The notes under the pieces were generated by a model. The model worked only from the letters and a program-made list of their open reading frames with translations. It was not told the origin of the DNA and made no database searches. Made by a program: the position numbers and the translations under genes. From the NCBI RefSeq assembly GCF_001428545.1, contig NZ_LMHZ01000030.1, positions 1-44,060 of the forward strand: a stretch of DNA of 44,060 bases, read 5' to 3'. This DNA comes from Noviherbaspirillum sp. Root189 (lineage in GTDB: Bacteria; Pseudomonadota; Gammaproteobacteria; Burkholderiales; Burkholderiaceae_D). This document shows, one piece after another, positions 43,961-44,060 of the stretch. Position 1 is the stretch's first letter, and each line of letters begins with the position of its first letter.

Positions 43961-44060
43961 GTGGTCTCGCCCCTATATTCCCGGACCGTCGGTATTAGTT
44001 ATTTAAGGACTGCCGCTCCCTGAACATCCTCGGCGGCAGATACTTCAATGCACTGTGTGG

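Noticed and set aside
1-44060. CRISPR arrays, tRNA or rRNA genes, prophage
   Set aside because: No regularly spaced repeats, no tRNA-like cloverleaf and no phage structural genes were seen.

Overview
The window looks like a catabolic region of a betaproteobacterial (probably Burkholderiales) chromosome or large plasmid. The grounds are three Bug-type (TctC-like) periplasmic binding proteins, several CaiB/BaiF-family enzymes, acyl-CoA dehydrogenases and crotonases in tight operons, and insertion sequences of the IS3, IS110, IS5 and IS630 families. I see no rRNA, tRNA or CRISPR array.

Layout. (1) 1-6.7 kb: a segment bracketed by two inverted copies of the same ~110-bp IS end (1-124 and 6613-6723). 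It holds a broken zinc-ribbon/ribbon-helix-helix reading frame, a LysR regulator, an aldehyde dehydrogenase, and an AT-richer operon of a carboxymuconolactone decarboxylase-family protein, a 3-hydroxyisobutyrate dehydrogenase-family protein and a Bug protein. (2) 6.7-9.3 kb: an IS3-family element (IS407-like) split by an IS110-family element. (3) 9.4-20 kb: a PcaF-type thiolase and an EthD-like protein on the minus strand, then plus-strand genes: MFS transporter; a crotonase/SDR/acyl-CoA dehydrogenase/nitronate monooxygenase operon; a CoA transferase; a Bug protein. (4) 20-21.3 kb: IS5 debris. (5) 21.4-32.2 kb: a ten-gene minus-strand operon with a perfect sigma-54 promoter in front and an intrinsic terminator behind. 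It encodes a CoA transferase, a BadI/MenB-type ring-cleaving hydrolase, an AliA-like acyl-CoA ligase, a crotonase, an SDR, an acyl-CoA dehydrogenase, two 3-hydroxyacyl-CoA dehydrogenases, a NAD-site-less dehydrogenase paralog and an alpha-methylacyl-CoA racemase-like protein. (6) 32.5-35.6 kb: an orphan branched-chain-type binding protein and a PAS/AAA+/Fis sigma-54 activator. (7) 35.8-41.7 kb: a thioesterase and a second operon (crotonase, DUF35 zinc-ribbon/OB protein, Cys-less thiolase-like protein, MaoC hydratase, acyl-CoA dehydrogenase, Bug). (8) 41.7-44 kb: decayed TctB and IS630 genes and small unknowns.

How it fits together. Five -24/-12 sequences match the sigma-54 consensus well and stand in front of nearly every catabolic unit between 13 and 36.5 kb; two weaker candidates lie in the 11.6-11.8 kb divergent region. 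One sigma-54 activator is encoded in the middle. I infer a dispersed regulon for aerobic CoA-dependent breakdown of an alicyclic or branched acid: activation by ligase or CoA transferase, dehydrogenation, hydration, oxidation, ring opening by the BadI-like hydrolase, and beta-oxidation. A retro-aldolase-like module (DUF35 plus Cys-less thiolase, as in Ltp2-ChsH2) may deal with a branched intermediate. The substrate cannot be read from the sequence; cyclohexanecarboxylate, other naphthenic acids and monoterpene-derived acids are candidates.
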